NCBI GenBank assembly: GCA_002371315.1
Contig: DFHL01000013.1
Coordinates: 1-64,000, forward strand
Direction of reading: 5' to 3'
Source of the DNA: Bacteroidales bacterium UBA3724
GTDB lineage: Bacteria; Bacteroidota; Bacteroidia; Bacteroidales; P3
Length of the DNA stretch: 64,000 nucleotides
The position numbers and the translations under genes are program-made. Of the stretch, positions 52,149 through 60,552 are shown piece by piece. Numbering within the stretch: position 1 is the stretch's first letter; each line of letters starts with the position of its first letter. The notes under the pieces were generated by a model. The model did not search any database and was not told the DNA's origin. It was given only the letters and a program-made list of their open reading frames with translations.

Positions 52149-52580
52149 TCACACACCGGAAAGGGTATCAAGAACGGCCAGCGACTCGTCCTCTTTCTGG
52201 CGCATAACAGCGGCATCGGCATCCGTCTTGTCCTTGAATCCGAGCAAATGAAGCACACCGTGAATAATGACACGATGCAATTCTCGCTTAAAAGGAATGG
52301 CCATCGTCCTCGCATTCTCCACCACCCTATCGACGCTAATCATAATATCACCCGAGATTAGATTTCCCTCAACATAATCAAAAGTGATTATGTCGGTATA
52401 TGTATCGTGGCCAAGAAACTTTACGTTGGCATCGTACACATACTCGTCCGAGCAGAAAAGATAATTCACCCTTCCCAAATTTTTCCCATAGGACGTCACA
52501 ATCCGAGAAATCCATTTTTTCATCAAATCGGCATCCTTCAGGACAAAATCCACATCACTATTGGAAAAATAAACGGCCAT
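52149..52580 (-). CDS. ybeY: Endoribonuclease YbeY
   Basis: This 143-residue metalloprotein takes part in 16S rRNA 3' end maturation and ribosome quality control. DTYTDIITFDY and the metal motif HGVLHLLGFKD are present; the third ligand position of the E. coli motif HGxLHLxGYDH is not His here, which I believe is usual in this phylum. The start is 52580. The mnmG gene follows on the same strand across the parS site. Confidence 0.92.
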   Translation of the reverse strand: MAVYFSNSDVDFVLKDADLMKKWISRIVTSYGKNLGRVNYLFCSDEYVYDANVKFLGHDTYTDIITFDYVEGNLISGDIMISVDRVVENARTMAIPFKRELHRVIIHGVLHLLGFKDKTDADAAVMRQKEDESLAVLDTLSGV

Positions 52581-52778
52581 ATCGATAAATTTATCTTAAA
52601 TCAATTATTAGCGCAAAGAATCTGCTTGTAGGCAACAAGCAAGTACAATGCTGAATAAAAATAAGTTACAGTCTGAAATTGAAATTTATTCGTCAATTTC
52701 CTTCCCGTAGAATCGGTATCGGAAAGCACACGCCCGTCTGATCTGAAAGAAAAAGACGAAACAGGCGACAGCGAAGAA

Positions 52779-53234
52779 TTACGCATTGACAAAACGTGGA
52801 GCATAGAAATTACGCAGAGCGACAATACGCTCGAGGGCGCGAGAAGCCTCGATGCCATTGATGACAAAATCGAGACGTACCGTCCTGCCACCATCCGAAA
52901 AACTCAAGCCATCCGAGAGGGTTTTCATCAGATATATTCCCATACCACTCCCCTCACCTTCTGGAATTTCGCCGTACTTTTGAAAGTCGAAACCGCAACC
53001 TTCATCAGAGACAGTAAAAAAGACACCACCCTTACACAGGTCGCTTGTGATGGTCACACGCTTGGCAACATCATTGCCATTGCCGTGAACAATAGCATTT
53101 TCTACCGCCTGAAGCAAGGACATAGAGATAGCCGCGGCATAATTATTGATGTTGCAAGTGTCGCAAACGGCACTTACAAAGCGTTCGACCTCGATTAAAT
53201 TACTTGTATCAGACTGAATAATAAGTTTTTCCAT
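52779..53234 (-). CDS. RsbW/SpoIIAB-like anti-sigma regulatory factor (serine kinase)
   Basis: The 151-residue GHKL ATPase has the N box ENAIVHGN (about residues 45-52), G1 DEGCGFD and G2 GSGMGIYLMKTL. Such proteins phosphorylate STAS-domain antagonists or bind sigma factors; in Bacteroidota the partner is usually unknown. No STAS or phosphatase gene lies beside it. It has its own promoter (53262-53292). Confidence 0.9.
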   Translation of the reverse strand: MEKLIIQSDTSNLIEVERFVSAVCDTCNINNYAAAISMSLLQAVENAIVHGNGNDVAKRVTITSDLCKGGVFFTVSDEGCGFDFQKYGEIPEGEGSGMGIYLMKTLSDGLSFSDGGRTVRLDFVINGIEASRALERIVALRNFYAPRFVNA

Positions 53235-53261
53235 AACGTTATGCTATAACGGTCTCTGATA

Positions 53262-53292
53262 CAAAAATACATTATTTTTGCGAAATCACAAA
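53262..53292 (-). promoter_or_regulatory. Promoter of the RsbW-like gene
   Basis: On the minus strand TTTG (53292-53289), 19 bases, TATTTTTG (53269-53262): full consensus, 28 bases before the ATG. Confidence 0.72.
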
Positions 53293-53343
53293 ATAAAATA
53301 CACATCCAACGGCAAAAAAACCAGAGGGGTAGGGGATAGGAGC

Positions 53344-56300
53344 CTAAAACTTAAAGAAATAGTCGTTTACTTTGTTCTTATAATAATTGTTCAGCGACGG
53401 CGGAGTGGTATGGAAAAGCTCCTGATTCTTCTCCTGAAGGCGCTTGTACTCCTCAAGGTCACCTTGCGAAGGCTGATATACGTCCTTACCCTCCGTGCTT
53501 TCGCGGCGATCCTCTTTTTCTCGCTGCAATTCAGCCTTTTCGTGTTGCAAGAGGCGCGTCATTATCTGTTGCTGACGCTGTATCGTCTGACGCGTAATAG
53601 TCTTATTGACGAGGTCGGTCTCCGTTTGCTCCATCTGACGCATAATATCATCTATCTCTTTGGCAATCTTACTATTGCCGCCACTCTGTTCCTTCATCTC
53701 CTGCCCATACTGCTGCATCATACGACGTATCTGCTCCTGCCGGGCAGCCATCTTGGCAAACTCCGAACTCATCGTATTGCCTTTGCCTATCTTCGTTCTT
53801 CCGCCAGGCTTACTCCCCTGTTTTTCAAGTTCCTTCTTCAACGACTGCATCTGCTTGTTCAACTCATCCTGCATCTGACGCATCGACTTGGGCGACGGCT
53901 TGCCAGAGCCTGGATTCTCGCACTGTCCACCCTTCATCTTCATACCCGGCCGTTTGCAACTGCCATTGTTCTTTTTTTGCTGGTTTTGACGCATCTGATT
54001 CTGCATCTGATCCAACGACTCCGCCAGAACGAGCGAAAGATTGTTTAGCGATGTCATCGAATACTGCATTGACTTGGAGGATGTTGTATTGCGAAACGAG
54101 CCGTAAATCGACTCGTTGTACTGCATCAGGCCCGACATCGATTTGGCGATGTTGGCATTGACCGAGGCGAGTTCCTTGTTGACAACCGAAGCCACAGCAA
54201 CCTGCCTCTTGGCCAAAGCCCTCAACGAATCTTCAACACTGCGGAAGTCGTCTTTCAGTCGGTTCTGGTCAGCAATAATCTGCTGATACTTGGGGTCTTG
54301 CACACTTACTGAACCAGTCGACGAAATCAGTTTCTCTTGATTGAAAGAGAGCTGCACCAAGTTCTTCAGCAACAGACGAATCTGTTCCGAATCCTCGGCC
54401 AAGTCCTGCTGCTCAATATCCATTTGCGATTCCGCCAACTGTTCCGAAAGCTTCTTCAAGTCGTCGGCAGCCGACTGCTGCGATTTCGAGGCATCTTTTT
54501 TCTTGCCTTTCGACAGCTTGTTTTCGGCATCCTGCTGGCTTTGCTCGATTTTCTTTTGCAACGCTTCATCAGTCTTGAAATCAGACGGATGGTCAAGATT
54601 TTTATACTCTTGCTTTATCTGTTCGATGTCTTTTTGCAGCTGTTTGAATTGCTCGGAAAGCTTCTGCTGTTCCTGCAGATTTTCCTTCGAATCACCCTGC
54701 TTTTGCGACAGCTCTTCCTGCTTTTTTGACAGCTCGTCAGCCTTGTTCACAGCCTGCTCAACCTTTTTTTCAATCTCCAAGCGCTTCAGCAGCTCGATAT
54801 TCTGGTCCAACTGCTTCTCCAGGTCCTCATTCTTCAGTTTCATATTTTCAAGCTCCTCTTGGACCTTCTTCTTATCCATCTCATTCATAAGGCGTTCCAT
54901 CTCCTTCATCAACTCCTTCATCTCGTCGTTCATCACCTCGTCAAACAAGCGATCCAATTCCTTTTGCTTCTCCAAAAGCTGCTCGCTCTGGTCGCGGAAC
55001 TTTTCCTCAAGGCGGTTGTTTTCCTTGATTTGCTCGCGCATCTGCTGCAGCTGGTTTTTCACCTCTTCCTGCTTCTTTTTCAGCTCCTCGATCTGCTTCT
55101 TGTCCTGCCACGAAAGCTCTTTTTTGTCGACAAGCTTACGCATCATTTCGTTGATTTCCTCTTGCAGTTTCTTGAGTTCCGAAATCGACAGGTCGGCCTG
55201 CTGATGGATCTGCGACGACGACGAACGAATAATCTCGTCAATTTCCTCTTCTGTAGGAACTTGCACTTCAAACGATTGCGACTGTGTCGACTTTGCCCCA
55301 TTGATGCCGTCATTGTCCCACACCTCGAAATAATACTTCACGTGGTCGCCTGGATTGGCCGCAAACTGCGACAGGTCGGATGAGAAATGGAACTCCTGCG
55401 ACGCCTCAGCGCTGATTGCAACAGGTATACGCCGTACATCTTTGACCGATGTGTCTGAAGCATTAGTCTTTATGACTACAAATTCGAGCTTTGAAAAGCC
55501 ATAATCATCCTTGATTTGGCCCTTGAAAAAATGCCGCTCGGGCATCAGCGAATCGCTCATCCTGATGACGGCAATCATCGGGAAGGCATCGTCCACAACC
55601 GAAACCGAATAGCTCAGCGTGTCCGAAACCGTGCGATTGTTGCTGACACAGAAACCGTATGAAAACGAGCCCATTGCACGCACCGACGTCTTCACACGTC
55701 CATTGCCGTTCGGCGCCAAGTCGTGGGCACTGTTGTCGGTAAAGAAATGCAGCGTGTCTGCATCCGACGTCTGGAAAGCCCACTCGATGCGCGTCCCCTT
55801 CGGCAACGTGATGTCGCCTTCGTTGGCAAGCGTTTCGGGTTCTTTCCCGGTATAGGCAGGGTAGGAGAGAAGTGCCTGAAAATAAGCCACCGTAGGGCGC
55901 GCCAAAACCTCGAGGCTGTAGACTCGCGACATCACTCCGACCGCGCTGAACAGGAAATCGTGCGAACGCTGCAGGTTTTTGAACGTGTAACTATAGTGGA
56001 CATTGTCAAGCTTTTGCATACGATAGTTTACGCCATCGACAACGATGGCAACCTCGTTTGGCACCTCCTCACCCTCAACCGAGACCCGAACAGTGAAATC
56101 ATCCTGCTGGGAAGCTGACAAACTATTGTTTTCCAACACAAAGGCGAATGGCGCCGGACGTTCGTAATAGGTCGAATGATTGATGATGCGTCTGGAAGGT
56201 TCCGTTATCACAGACGGAGCAATAATTAACGCCACAACAATGATTGCCAGAGGAATAGCGGCGTATTTTACATACTTTACGTTTTTCCGCAGATCGATAG

Positions 56301-56742
56301 CTTTGAGGAACGGCACCGGCGACAGCTGTGCCGTCTTCTGCTCGATTGAAGCTGCCAGAAGCTCATTTCCCGTCGCTTCACCCATCTGCTGCAACTGCAA
56401 CAGATTGAGCAATTTATCGCTGACATCTGGAAAATGTTTGCCTATAATATATGCCGCCTGCTCATAGGAGATGCGATTGCCGAGCCGCATCATCTTCAAT
56501 AACGGCGATACAACATAAAAGCCGACGACGGTGGCCAGCGACGCAATAAAAGCCCAGAACAATGCCGTTCGCACTCCCGTACCAAACCACCCAAAATGCT
56601 CAAGCAAAACCATCACTATATATAACGTCAGCAATATGGCGACGGACAGCAGCAATCCTTTTAGCAGCCTGTTCTTGTAGTACTTACGGATGAAGGCATC
56701 CAGTTTCTCGATTATATTGTTTCCAGAATACACGAAATTCAA
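53344..56742 (-). CDS. DUF4175 family membrane/coiled-coil protein
   Basis: The 1132-residue protein has three or four membrane helices in the first 160 residues and periplasmic Ig-like beta domains at about 180-470. A very long Gln/Glu/Lys-rich coiled coil (about 490-800) and a charged Met/Gln-rich tail follow. This is the DUF4175 layout of Bacteroidota. Function is unknown; it is often near AAA/MoxR and vWA genes, but not here. The frame has no ATG at its 5' end: it opens with TTG at 56742, with a GTG three codons later, after an in-frame stop. The start is therefore non-ATG. Confidence 0.85.
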   Translation of the reverse strand: MNFVYSGNNIIEKLDAFIRKYYKNRLLKGLLLSVAILLTLYIVMVLLEHFGWFGTGVRTALFWAFIASLATVVGFYVVSPLLKMMRLGNRISYEQAAYIIGKHFPDVSDKLLNLLQLQQMGEATGNELLAASIEQKTAQLSPVPFLKAIDLRKNVKYVKYAAIPLAIIVVALIIAPSVITEPSRRIINHSTYYERPAPFAFVLENNSLSASQQDDFTVRVSVEGEEVPNEVAIVVDGVNYRMQKLDNVHYSYTFKNLQRSHDFLFSAVGVMSRVYSLEVLARPTVAYFQALLSYPAYTGKEPETLANEGDITLPKGTRIEWAFQTSDADTLHFFTDNSAHDLAPNGNGRVKTSVRAMGSFSYGFCVSNNRTVSDTLSYSVSVVDDAFPMIAVIRMSDSLMPERHFFKGQIKDDYGFSKLEFVVIKTNASDTSVKDVRRIPVAISAEASQEFHFSSDLSQFAANPGDHVKYYFEVWDNDGINGAKSTQSQSFEVQVPTEEEIDEIIRSSSSQIHQQADLSISELKKLQEEINEMMRKLVDKKELSWQDKKQIEELKKKQEEVKNQLQQMREQIKENNRLEEKFRDQSEQLLEKQKELDRLFDEVMNDEMKELMKEMERLMNEMDKKKVQEELENMKLKNEDLEKQLDQNIELLKRLEIEKKVEQAVNKADELSKKQEELSQKQGDSKENLQEQQKLSEQFKQLQKDIEQIKQEYKNLDHPSDFKTDEALQKKIEQSQQDAENKLSKGKKKDASKSQQSAADDLKKLSEQLAESQMDIEQQDLAEDSEQIRLLLKNLVQLSFNQEKLISSTGSVSVQDPKYQQIIADQNRLKDDFRSVEDSLRALAKRQVAVASVVNKELASVNANIAKSMSGLMQYNESIYGSFRNTTSSKSMQYSMTSLNNLSLVLAESLDQMQNQMRQNQQKKNNGSCKRPGMKMKGGQCENPGSGKPSPKSMRQMQDELNKQMQSLKKELEKQGSKPGGRTKIGKGNTMSSEFAKMAARQEQIRRMMQQYGQEMKEQSGGNSKIAKEIDDIMRQMEQTETDLVNKTITRQTIQRQQQIMTRLLQHEKAELQREKEDRRESTEGKDVYQPSQGDLEEYKRLQEKNQELFHTTPPSLNNYYKNKVNDYFFKF

Positions 56743-56993
56743 ATTTGATATAGAATAACGTCATACATTCTATTTTATTGTAGGCAAGCCAGCTATTAAT
56801 TACATATAGATTCCACTCTAAAAATCTCGCGACGACCCCCTTCGAAATGTTAAAAACATACATCATTTTAACATTTTATTTTAACATTTATATCTTACTG
56901 ATTGTCAATGGTTAATTTTGCAACCGCTTGGAGAAATTCCACACATCGCCCGATTTTGACCTGTATAAAACCCTGACGCAAGGGCTATTAAAG

Positions 56994-57080
56994 CCCACTG
57001 GCGTAGGGTTTGGAAAGGCTTTGGATGGGCTTTGGGTGAACTTTGGTAGGTATTTGGTACCTGCAAAACAGCGAGTTGCC
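56994..57080 (+). repeat. 5x11 dispersed extragenic repeat, copy E
   Basis: CCCACTGGCG, TAG, then five 11-bp units at 57007-57061 (GCTTTGGATGG, ACTTTGGTAGG and others), then TGCAAAACAGCGAGTTGCC. The head GCCCACTGGCG is identical to that of copy A. Confidence 0.88.
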
Positions 57081-57110
57081 ACATCGAAAAATTGGCCAAA
57101 AACCGCATCT

Positions 57111-57133
57111 GAAATGTTAAAATTTAACATTTC
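57111..57133. promoter_or_regulatory. Perfect palindrome of GAAATGTTAAA
   Basis: GAAATGTTAAA, a central A, and its exact complement. Three single arms lie at 56844, 56867 and 56880 on the other side of repeat copy E. It could be a regulator-binding site for the SDR gene or the DUF4175 gene. Confidence 0.6.
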
Positions 57134-57283
57134 CTCTTGCCTAATTAATCTAACCACACGCGCCCCCAGCGGATTTCGCCCACCTCACGGACAGGAGAAT
57201 TTTAGTACATTATTTTTTGGATTACTAATGACAATTATGCCATCAAACACATAATAAGCAAACCCCTTTTGCGTTATAAAGCT

Positions 57284-58093
57284 ATGAAAACTATGAGCAA
57301 AGTCGTATTTATATCCGGAGCCTCGTCGGGCTTTGGCAAGGCAACAGCAGAACTTCTGGCATCGAAAGGCTACATCGTCTACGGTACCAGCCGCAAAAGC
57401 ATAACGCACAGCCAAATCCATTACTTGTATATGGATTTGCAGGAGCGCGAATCTGTCAGAAAAGCCATCGAACGCATTGTAGAAGAACAGGGTAGGATAG
57501 ACGTGGCGATCAACAATGCCGGAATGGGGATAGGGGGGTCGTTGGAATTGGCCACCGACGAAGAGATTGACATACAGATGGATACCAATTTCCGCGGCTG
57601 CGTGAGCGTGTGCCAGCACGTGCTGCCCGTGATGCGGAAGCAGGGCGGAGGCCAAATCATCAACCTGAGCTCAATTGGCGGCATTATGGGTCTGCCGTAC
57701 CAGGGCTATTACTCAGCCTCTAAGTTTGCCATCGAGGGCTTCACCGAGGCGCTGGCGGCCGAAGTCCGCGGCTTTGGCATAAAAGTGTCGATGGTCGAGC
57801 CCGGCGATTTCGCCACCAATTTCACGGCCCGGCGCAAGATATCGGAGGCGACGCAGAAAAGCGCCGCCTACGGCGACAGTTTTGCCCGCAGCCTGTCGCT
57901 CATCGAGAAAGAGGAGAACGGTGGCCTGAAGCCCGAAAAACTGGCCAAAACGATAGAGAAAATCATCCGCAGCCGACGCCCGCGCCTGCGCTACGTCGTC
58001 GCCAACTTCGAACAGAAGCTTTCAGTCCTCCTGAAGCGCATCATCCCCGGCAACTGGATGGTGTCGATTTTGAGAAACTATTATAAGGTTTAA
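57284..58093 (+). CDS. Short-chain dehydrogenase/reductase
   Basis: The 269-residue classical SDR has SGASSGFGKATA (cofactor motif), INNAGMG, a catalytic Ser in LSSIGG and YYSASKFAIEG with Tyr-x3-Lys. The Gly-rich motif ends GFG rather than GIG. A basic C-terminus suggests membrane proximity. Substrate unknown; distinct from the SDR at 26893. ATG 57284 is preferred to a TTG upstream. Confidence 0.9.
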   Translation: MKTMSKVVFISGASSGFGKATAELLASKGYIVYGTSRKSITHSQIHYLYMDLQERESVRKAIERIVEEQGRIDVAINNAGMGIGGSLELATDEEIDIQMDTNFRGCVSVCQHVLPVMRKQGGGQIINLSSIGGIMGLPYQGYYSASKFAIEGFTEALAAEVRGFGIKVSMVEPGDFATNFTARRKISEATQKSAAYGDSFARSLSLIEKEENGGLKPEKLAKTIEKIIRSRRPRLRYVVANFEQKLSVLLKRIIPGNWMVSILRNYYKV

Positions 58094-58111
58094 CCATTAA
58101 CAATCAGCAAT

Positions 58112-58531
58112 ATGAACAACCACGGCAAAGACATCTGCAAACAATTGAAGGAAATCCGCAAGCAGATAGCATCCGATAACGACATCCCTCTCGAGGAACA
58201 CGAGTGCCACTACGACGGCCCGTGCAAGGGCACCTGCCCGCGCTGCGACGCCGAGCTGCAATATCTTGAAACAGAACTTGGCCGCCGCGGCAAGTTGAGC
58301 AAGGCCGCCATTGTGGCCGGCGTGACCCTGAGCCTTGCCGCCAGCGCCTGCACCACGGAAGGCGACCCACTGCCCGACCCGCTTACGGGCGATGTCTACT
58401 ACCCCGAAGACACCACGCAATGCCCGAACGACACAACAGCAACATCAAGCGAAGAGACCTTCTGCTTTACGGAATCAAGACAAAGCGAGTTGCCATCAAA
58501 CAAGGCGAAAAGCGACGAGAAGGGGTGCTGA
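58112..58531 (+). CDS. Cys-motif small membrane protein (KELKEIR...CxYxGPCxGTCPRC type)
   Basis: The 139-residue protein starts with a charged helix (DICKQLKEIRKQIASDN), then CHYDGPCKGTCPRCDAE (about residues 32-48), a metal- or cluster-like Cys array, then EELGRRG-type linker and a hydrophobic segment AAIVAGVTLSLAASAC, then an Asp/Thr/Ser-rich tail. I recall similar short proteins across Bacteroidales without assigned function. It lies 18 bases after the SDR gene and ends before a strong terminator. Confidence 0.75.
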   Translation: MNNHGKDICKQLKEIRKQIASDNDIPLEEHECHYDGPCKGTCPRCDAELQYLETELGRRGKLSKAAIVAGVTLSLAASACTTEGDPLPDPLTGDVYYPEDTTQCPNDTTATSSEETFCFTESRQSELPSNKAKSDEKGC

Positions 58532-58567
58532 TTGAAGCAATGTGAAATTAGCAATACACATAACAAT

Positions 58568-58600
58568 AAAAAACCCACAAGACTAGCCGTGTGGGTTTTT
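58568..58600. terminator. Bidirectional terminator with GACTAGCCGTG loop
   Basis: AAAAACCCACA and TGTGGGTTTTT form an 11-bp stem around AGACTAGCCG; the A and T tracts allow termination on both strands. The loop is almost the same as in the hairpin at 25286. Confidence 0.85.
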
Positions 58601-58721
58601 GATTATGCGCATCCGTACCTTGGCGATATGATGCGTAAATAGCCACGATTTTGGTGGCCTCTTAATACGAACTATTGTTCACAGGAAATGATAGTTCTTT
58701 CTCCGTTCATATGCATACATT

Positions 58722-59120
58722 TTATCTTGAGAACGTTGCATAATAAAGCTGATTTTTACCGCCCTCAAGTGCATAGTCAGTCGCAGCATACGTCAGTCTC
58801 AATTTAGATTCAGACAGTTCTTCTATTGTGCAATTCCCCGACCAGTTGTCATCCATAATTGTTAATGTTTTGCCATCTACTTTGTAATCATAACTGCCGT
58901 ATTTAGATATTAATTTACCCTCTTTTGTAAATTCCCATATAGCTCCCTCCCAACTGTAAGTAACCTCTACTGGCTCACCAGTTTCAATATTTGAGAAATG
59001 TGCTCCTGCTTCAATTACTGACCATTTTCCGACAATGGAATCTTCATCCTTGGAGCACGACGTCATCATTCCTAATGTTGCGATGCAAAGCATTACTGCA
59101 AAAAATTTAAGTGTCTTCAT
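58722..59120 (-). CDS. Lipocalin-like putative lipoprotein
   Basis: The 132-residue product has a lipobox GMMTSC (Cys about residue 22). SIVGKWSVIEAG and EFTKEGKLISKYGSYDYKVDGKTLTIMD follow, the pattern of Bacteroidota lipocalin-like lipoproteins with a GKW motif and successive beta strands. Substrate unknown. The gene upstream (59187) encodes a similar lipoprotein, so they are probably a duplicated pair. Confidence 0.8.
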   Translation of the reverse strand: MKTLKFFAVMLCIATLGMMTSCSKDEDSIVGKWSVIEAGAHFSNIETGEPVEVTYSWEGAIWEFTKEGKLISKYGSYDYKVDGKTLTIMDDNWSGNCTIEELSESKLRLTYAATDYALEGGKNQLYYATFSR

Positions 59121-59186
59121 TTTATTAATGCCGTGTTATCCTGTTGGCTCATCAGTTTTAGTTATTAATATTTAAAAAAACAATAG

Positions 59187-59669
59187 TTACAATCTTTTCA
59201 TTTTAAAAGTGGCAATTGGATAGGTAACAATACTCCTCCCGTAATAATCTACGGCACCTGCATCAACAGAAGCACAGACACTCAACTTGAGCATATCATC
59301 CCAATAGTTAAGAACATCTATTGCCTCGTAATATGGGTGCTGACCATTCTCATATTCCAGAAAGATTGTACCCTTAAATTCCTCTCCTTCATACTCAACT
59401 TCATTTATAGTCCACTTTCCTGTACACGATTGTGATTTCGCATTCATAGAAAAAGAACCATCTTCTTTTAAAATCAACCGCGATGGAACATCCGAATATC
59501 TACCCCATGCATTTATTGATATGTCTCCTAGTTCATAATAATTAAATGTTACATTCTCCGTTTGCCAATTACCAATTACTTTATCGCGAATGGTCTCTTC
59601 TTTAGAGCATGACATTACTAGCCCCATTGAGGCAATGCAGAGCATCAATTTTAAAACTTTTTTTCTCAT
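59187..59669 (-). CDS. Lipocalin-like putative lipoprotein, paralogue
   Basis: The 160-residue product has lipobox LVMSC (Cys about residue 22) and, like its neighbour, GNWQTENV, then LKEDGSFSMNAKSQSCTGKWTINEVEYEGEE. ATG 59669 (MRKKVLKL) begins the lipoprotein signal; an earlier in-frame start would run through a structured upstream element. Function unknown. Confidence 0.78.
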   Translation of the reverse strand: MRKKVLKLMLCIASMGLVMSCSKEETIRDKVIGNWQTENVTFNYYELGDISINAWGRYSDVPSRLILKEDGSFSMNAKSQSCTGKWTINEVEYEGEEFKGTIFLEYENGQHPYYEAIDVLNYWDDMLKLSVCASVDAGAVDYYGRSIVTYPIATFKMKRL

Positions 59670-60152
59670 TTTTTTACTTGTTTCGCTCTTCCGCACCCCG
59701 TTGAGCATTATTAAAAGAAGCGTGGTGCCGTACGCCACGTCTTTAATTGGAGGTCGTGAGAATTACCTTTGAGGAAGATGTAACCGTAAACAGCCCACGC
59801 CATACGCGCGAACCCTTACGCCCTCTTGCCTCGTTGAAAATTTCTCACGTTTCCAATTACAAGAACGAGCATAACGCTTCGTCAGATTTCCTATGAAATC
59901 AACTGCAAAGATACAAACCTTTTCTGACACGGCAAAAAAATATTTTACTCTTGACGCCATTAGTAATTGTAACAATGTGTGATATAAACGTTTCGGACAT
60001 CCAAAAAAGCAAAAAAAGTGTCCCAAAACGGGACACAATTCATATTATCAGCTATATATAGCTAAATAATTAAAGAGCATATTAGATAATTAATATCTAA
60101 TATTTAATATATTCTTTCTTTGAAAAATATACTATAAAATAACGATTATTTT
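59670..60152. other. Intergenic region with a structured element and hairpin
   Basis: Upstream of the lipoprotein gene, 59690-59930 has higher G+C than its surroundings and includes a CGTGGTG/CGCCACG hairpin (59732-59750). It may be a structured RNA or a repeated element. A GTGTCCC/GGGACAC hairpin with an A-run on its left (60011-60036) reads as a minus-strand terminator. The rest (60040-60150) is very AT-rich with no recognisable content. Confidence 0.6.
60011..60036 (-). terminator. Terminator-like hairpin
   Basis: GTGTCCC, AAAAC loop, GGGACAC; on the minus strand it is followed by seven T. No intact minus-strand gene ends close by, so it may belong to a lost gene or to read-through from 60553. 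Confidence 0.6.
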
Positions 60153-60495
60153 TTGTTTTTACAACGAGCATTATTTGCCCTTTTTGCTCTCATAATAGGC
60201 ACACTTTGCACAAATTCTCAATATTGACAATTCCACCGATATTCCAGGCTTCAACGTATATCCAAATCCAACAGACAACAGCATTTCTGTCAACGTATCA
60301 CATACTGATACTTATTCCTATGAATTACTCGATGTTAATGGACGAAGCGTCTTAAAAGGAGAATTTAAAGGGACCATTACAACCATAAATATATCTTCAC
60401 TTCCCGCAGGACACTATCTATTTCTTCTGAAAACAACAAATGCTACATCATTTCGCACTATCGTGAAAAAACACATTAAGATTTATAATGAATGA
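60153..60495 (+). pseudogene. Remnant of a T9SS cargo gene: signal-peptide-like piece plus C-terminal sorting domain
   Basis: A frame with no start codon (60199-60495) encodes about 98 residues with FNVYPNPTDNSISV, YELLDVNGRSVLKGEF, ISSLPAGHYLFLL and TIVKKHIKI. This is the type A sorting (Por secretion tail) domain of type IX secretion cargo, from its conserved YPNP to the terminal basic strand. Just upstream in another frame (60153-60227) is a signal-peptide-like ALFALFALIIGTLC segment. The passenger domain is missing and the two pieces are out of frame, so I read it as a decayed, internally deleted gene. Confidence 0.75.
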
Positions 60496-60552
60496 AGAAA
60501 GAAGAGTCTCAATTTGAAACTCTTCTTTCTCAAATCAATATTTCTATTGTAG

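Larger units (their letters stand above)
56743..57283. other. Intergenic region with repeat copy E and TTTAACATTT boxes
   Basis: No supported gene. The left part is AT-rich with boxes GAAATGTTAAA (56844) and TTTAACATTT (56867, 56880). Copy E of the dispersed repeat is at 56994-57080 and a perfect palindrome of the same box at 57111-57133. A TATTTTTTG near 57209 is a one-base-off promoter box for the SDR gene. Confidence 0.75.

Noticed and set aside
52601..52894. Minus-strand frame overlapping the RsbW-like gene end
   Set aside because: It overlaps a well-supported gene in another frame and shows no domain or conserved pattern.
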